The notes beneath the pieces were generated by a model. It did not search any database and was not told where the DNA came from. It saw only the letters and a program-made list of their open reading frames with translations. Positions 30,927 to 34,176 of a stretch of DNA of 34,176 nt are shown here, one piece after another. The DNA is from UBA3210 sp963653535 (GTDB lineage: Bacteria > Bacillota_I > Bacilli_A > RFN20 > CAG-449). The stretch covers positions 1-34,176 of the forward strand of contig CAVJWU010000011.1 in the NCBI GenBank assembly GCA_963653535.1. Direction: 5' to 3'. How positions within the stretch are numbered: position 1 is the first letter of the stretch; each line of letters opens with the position of its first letter. Made by a program: the position numbers and the translations under genes.

Positions 30927-31573
30927 CCTATTACCTCCAAAGTAACATTAAGAGATGAAGCAATAACTTTTAAAGTTTCAATTTCTTCTTCTGTTAACTT
31001 ACTTTCATCATAGATTATCTTTTTAATGTAAGGTAAATATAAACGATTATTTATTAATTTATCTTTTGTAAGAATAATATTCCATCTATGAGAATTGCCA
31101 TACATTGGATATCTTAACAAATCAACAACATTTGTTTTATCATAAAAGAAATCTAGTTCATTTAAATTATCGATACATGGAAAAATATTTGCAATTAATT
31201 CTTGGTAAAGTTTTTGAGTAATTTTAGTAAAATCAAATTGTACATAGAAAGTATCTTTTTCTAAAGGTAATAAAGTATCGAAAGCATAACTAAGGGCAAA
31301 ATACTTATTAAATGTCGAAGTTATCTCTTCTTTTTTATCTTCATGATCTAAAAAAACATCATTATTAAAAGATGCCTCTTTAAATAATAATGTTTGATCA
31401 TATAAGGCGAATATATCTGGATAAATACTTTTATCATTCTCTTTTATTTCATAAAAAGAATATGGAAAATATAAATCTTGGAATAACCAATCTTTCTTTT
31501 CTTCAACTGCTTTATAACTAATATCCTTATTATAGGAAAATAAATTATAGAAATTATTTAAGTATTTATTCAT
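30923..31573 (-). CDS. Protein of unknown function in the five-gene operon (216 aa)
   Basis: Not recognised. A soluble alpha/beta protein rich in Phe and Tyr. It has the patterns KDWLFQDLYFPYSFYEI (27-43), a middle stretch of strands with FYVQFDFTKI, a conserved-looking LLRYPMYGNSHRWNIIL, and a C-terminal SKLTEEEIETLKVIASSLNVTLEVIG. No membrane segment or catalytic motif stands out. Ribosome site AAGGAG. It starts 12 bases after the membrane-protein gene and overlaps the DUF5677-like gene by four bases. Confidence 0.7.
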   Translation of the reverse strand: MNKYLNNFYNLFSYNKDISYKAVEEKKDWLFQDLYFPYSFYEIKENDKSIYPDIFALYDQTLLFKEASFNNDVFLDHEDKKEEITSTFNKYFALSYAFDTLLPLEKDTFYVQFDFTKITQKLYQELIANIFPCIDNLNELDFFYDKTNVVDLLRYPMYGNSHRWNIILTKDKLINNRLYLPYIKKIIYDESKLTEEEIETLKVIASSLNVTLEVIG

Positions 31574-31585
31574 ACCTTCTCCTTT

Positions 31586-33514
31586 TTATCTAAATGTTAA
31601 TACGATGTAAACCATCATCGCGATTAAATAAATCGCACATAAAGTAGATGTAATAATAAATGTGAGTTTTAAAATAGGTTTTTCATTCTTATTAATATAA
31701 AAATATGATAAGAAATTTAATACCGCGCCAACAATCGCACAGGTGATGGAGATATTGTAGACGTTCGCGTTAAATCGAGGACTAATAGAAGAAAAATAGA
31801 AAACGCTAAAAGCAATTGTTCCTAATATTAAGATTGCATAGATGCTATATCGTGCGATGATCGCTTTTAATTCATCATAAGAATTAAAATAAACAATATA
31901 GAAAGTCATTAATAAGCCTAAGACGCCTATTGTAACGCCCCCAACCATATATAATTTATAATCGAAGATATCTATCTTAAAATAGACTGCGCTAGCAACT
32001 GCTAAAGCTAAAATTAAAGCCATCGCGATAAAAACTAAGGATTTTAATAAAATGATATGGTTCTTATTTTTAGGCATAAAAGAAGTTACACCTTCAACGA
32101 TATCACTTGATTCACCTAAATAATTAAAGCCATCTTTCTTATTGACCTTTTTTAATCTCGATATTCTATATATTTGCATTACTTCATATCCATCAAGTTT
32201 ATAACGATCACGATAGACTTTTGGTGAAGCAAAAATTCTTTGAGAAAATTTAACAATTTCATCACGAGTCTTAGTTCTTTCAGTATATTGATAAGAAATG
32301 AATAGATAATGACATATTTTAGGTAAATACATCTTATAATATTTCTTTTTTAATGTAAGAGATATTAAAGCTTCAATTACTTCACGATGCGTTGTACTTT
32401 CATATTCGTTAATTAATAAATCGACAATTTCCCACTTTTGTAAACTAGTTAACTTATTATCAAGTGTTTCCATAATTAAATCGATTTGATCTAATTGAAT
32501 ATATTTAGATTTTAAGATAACCGCGATGTTATGAGCGTTAAATTCATCTTTTTTAAGAATTGCTTTAGAAATAATATTCTCCATTTGTTGAGGCGAACAT
32601 GTTGAAATGACATTTTGTTCAAAAAGATTTCTAAGTTCTTCTTCATTTTTACACTCTTTGAAAGCTTTAACAGTAATTTCTTTTTGATCAAAGACATCTT
32701 TAAGTAAAAATAAAGAAACTGCTTTAGAAATATCTTGTTGGACATCGAAAGCGTTATGGGAAATTTTATTAAACCAAGAAACCATTTTCGCTTCAAAGTT
32801 TTTATATCTCATTATCGTGTCTTCTGAGAATAAGCTCTTATATTCTTTCAATGTAACAAAATAACTATGATACAAATTAAAATCAGTCATTTGAAATAAG
32901 TCTTTTGTTAATAGATTATCATTTAAGACAATTAAAAGATTTCTACAAGCATCTTCAATGTAGAAATTTTTATTAACGCCTTCTTTAAAATTTTCTAATT
33001 TCTTAACGACATCTAAATATTCATCAATATCAGTTAATTTTAATTTATTACTACTACCATAACGTGATATAACTTCACTTAAAGAAAAATAATACATTTG
33101 TTTTAAAGTCGCGACTGACTTTAAATCTTTTTCATATTCAAAAATTGATTTATCAAAATTATTTAAGATATGTCTAACTTTGTTATAATCAAAATTAGTC
33201 TTATATTCATTAATTTTCAATAATGTTTCAACACAATTATTAAATTTTGCTTTAATGAGATTAATATCATTAATAAAATTTTTATATGTATTTTTTAAAT
33301 TATCGAATTCATAATTAATTTTTAAAGCATTATTAACTTTTTCTTCATATTGATTAGTTAATTCATCTAAATTTCTTTTATATGATTCACCTGTTTCATA
33401 AGAATAATTAATCGAATTTAATTCACTGATAGAAGTATTTAAATCTTTAATTTTATTTTGTAAAGAATTACTTTCTTTTCTAATTTCGGATATAGATTTA
33501 TTTTCATTTGTCAT
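31586..33514 (-). CDS. Large coiled-coil protein with five C-terminal membrane helices (642 aa)
   Basis: Not recognised. Residues 1-75 are a strong coiled coil (ISEIRKESNSLQNKIKDLN...). About 76-480 is an alpha-helical cytoplasmic region with repeated short helices reminiscent of a helical-repeat scaffold. Five hydrophobic helices follow, about 488-512, 521-543, 556-576, 585-607 and 616-640, ending at the last residues. The soluble part therefore precedes the anchor. Its ribosome site AAAGGAG lies in the tail of the upstream small gene, two bases away, indicating coupled translation. It is the central and largest product of the operon. Confidence 0.75.
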   Translation of the reverse strand: MTNENKSISEIRKESNSLQNKIKDLNTSISELNSINYSYETGESYKRNLDELTNQYEEKVNNALKINYEFDNLKNTYKNFINDINLIKAKFNNCVETLLKINEYKTNFDYNKVRHILNNFDKSIFEYEKDLKSVATLKQMYYFSLSEVISRYGSSNKLKLTDIDEYLDVVKKLENFKEGVNKNFYIEDACRNLLIVLNDNLLTKDLFQMTDFNLYHSYFVTLKEYKSLFSEDTIMRYKNFEAKMVSWFNKISHNAFDVQQDISKAVSLFLLKDVFDQKEITVKAFKECKNEEELRNLFEQNVISTCSPQQMENIISKAILKKDEFNAHNIAVILKSKYIQLDQIDLIMETLDNKLTSLQKWEIVDLLINEYESTTHREVIEALISLTLKKKYYKMYLPKICHYLFISYQYTERTKTRDEIVKFSQRIFASPKVYRDRYKLDGYEVMQIYRISRLKKVNKKDGFNYLGESSDIVEGVTSFMPKNKNHIILLKSLVFIAMALILALAVASAVYFKIDIFDYKLYMVGGVTIGVLGLLMTFYIVYFNSYDELKAIIARYSIYAILILGTIAFSVFYFSSISPRFNANVYNISITCAIVGAVLNFLSYFYINKNEKPILKLTFIITSTLCAIYLIAMMVYIVLTFR

Positions 33515-33516
33515 AA

Positions 33517-33822
33517 TTATCTATCTCCTTTAGAAAATGAATCTAATTCATTTAAAGATTCTTCAATACTGTCAATATAATCATCAATGTCTCCAGTTAT
33601 TTTATTTAATTTTTGATCTTTGGCATTAAATTCATTTTGTTTTTGATTATAATAAATATCAATATCAAGGATTTGTTGTCCTGGAGCTTCTTCTAAATAT
33701 TTAATTTTCTTTTGATATAAAGCATTAAATTCATTAAATTTCATTTGATAAGCAACATTTAATTCTTCTAATTCTTTAGAAGCTTTTTTTATATCATCAT
33801 TTTTATGACTACCTTCAAACAT
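33517..33822 (-). CDS. Small coiled-coil protein (101 aa)
   Basis: Highly charged, nearly all helical: KASKELEELNVAYQMKFNEFNALYQKKIKYLEEAP, a short break around PGQQILDID, then YYNQKQNEFNAKDQKLNKI and an acidic tail IDDYIDSIEESLNELDSF. It has no membrane segment. It sits two bases from its neighbour on each side, and its weak AGAAAGG ribosome site is inside the preceding gene. The helical-hairpin shape suggests it binds its operon partners. Confidence 0.7.
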   Translation of the reverse strand: MFEGSHKNDDIKKASKELEELNVAYQMKFNEFNALYQKKIKYLEEAPGQQILDIDIYYNQKQNEFNAKDQKLNKITGDIDDYIDSIEESLNELDSFSKGDR

Positions 33823-33824
33823 AA

Positions 33825-34094
33825 TTAAAAGAACCTTTCTAAGAACAATGAATCAATGCTTTGTTCAAGTTCTTGATCAAGGGATGAAAAGGATTTACGT
33901 TTAATTTCTTCTAAACGAGTTTGATAATAATGAAGTTTCTTTTCGTAATGTCCAATCTTTAAATCAATATTTTTCATATCTAAAGAAAGATTGTTTTTTA
34001 AAGATTCAAATCTCTTTGCTTCATATTTATTACTTTTATCGTTATTTTGTTTTAATTGATTAACAATACTTTTTACGCATTCATTTGGTTCCAT
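33825..34094 (-). CDS. Small coiled-coil protein, first gene of the operon (89 aa)
   Basis: Not recognised. Helical and Lys/Glu/Gln-rich throughout (ESLKNNLSLDMKNIDLKIGHYEKKLHYYQTRLEEI), with amphipathic heptads. The ribosome site AAAGGTG precedes the ATG, and a -10-like TAAAAT lies at 34121-34126 with only a poor -35. WXG-like motifs are absent, although size and helical-hairpin shape recall such secreted pairs. It and the 101-aa protein may form a complex. Confidence 0.65.
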   Translation of the reverse strand: MEPNECVKSIVNQLKQNNDKSNKYEAKRFESLKNNLSLDMKNIDLKIGHYEKKLHYYQTRLEEIKRKSFSSLDQELEQSIDSLFLERFF

Positions 34095-34176
34095 AAATTC
34101 ATCACCTTTAAAGCAATGTTATTTTACCATAAAGTAAATTAATTGCATTATTTTTTTATTAATTTCATTATTTATA

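Noticed and set aside
1..34176. Mycoplasma-type genetic code (TGA as Trp)
   Set aside because: TGG encodes Trp throughout, and TGA ends at least two operon genes (at 30923 and 29793) at sensible lengths.
1..34176. CRISPR arrays, rRNA genes or a replication origin
   Set aside because: No regularly spaced repeats, rRNA signatures or DnaA-box clusters were seen on either strand.

Overview
The window is AT-rich DNA from a low-GC Gram-positive bacterium. The most likely source is an uncultured gut-type Bacillota/Bacilli (Erysipelotrichales, RF39 or Acholeplasma-like neighbourhood). This rests on strong AGGAGG-type ribosome sites, many U-tailed hairpin terminators, CCA-encoding tRNAs, a Na+-pumping oxaloacetate decarboxylase operon, type III pantothenate kinase, PepV and a glycolipid-type glycosyltransferase. 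TGA is used as a stop and TGG as Trp, so this is the standard code, not the Mycoplasma code. The taxonomic placement is inference.

Left region (1-2842) is accessory and scarred. It holds a frame-damaged 5' piece of an AAA-type ATPase gene at the window edge, a decayed class II tRNA-like sequence, a two-gene unit (a PDDEXK/DUF1016 nuclease followed by an AbiEi-type antitoxin-domain protein) and the 3' stump of an IS66-like transposase. A 106-bp direct repeat (374-479 and 2664-2769, 99/106 identical, no gaps) bounds the unit. Each copy lies immediately 3' of a tRNA or tRNA-like CCA end and folds into two hairpins followed by a terminator. This looks like a small genomic island downstream of tRNA-Ala(CGC).

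2843-8824 is housekeeping on the minus strand: pepV-trmB-ytpR-HAD phosphatase-glycosyltransferase as a tight operon, then coaX with an ECF S component that is probably for pantothenate. 8965-15162 holds a DUF308 membrane protein, a metal-efflux operon (ArsR/CzrA-like sensor, free-standing HMA protein, P1B-type ATPase) with a double operator, a YfcE-like phosphoesterase overlapping a small unknown gene, and two membrane proteins of unknown function.

15257-18734 is the plus-strand decarboxylase operon oadA-oadG-biotin carrier-oadB, with a cre-like box inside its promoter. Next come a MATE exporter behind a leader resembling the guanidine-IV (mepA) riboswitch, a CarD-like regulator, a heterodimeric ABC exporter with one degenerate ATP site, and a cytidylate-kinase-like protein. 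After these are tRNA-Asp and tRNA-Phe, an M18 aminopeptidase, an initiator tRNA with an extra T-stem base, an AEC transporter and a TGS/uridine-kinase fusion protein with a cre-like box at its start site.

The right edge (29793-34094) is a compact five-gene minus-strand operon: two small coiled-coil proteins, a 642-aa coiled-coil/five-helix membrane protein, an unrecognised protein and a DUF5677-like protein. It has no recognisable housekeeping role and is the best candidate here for an undescribed system.
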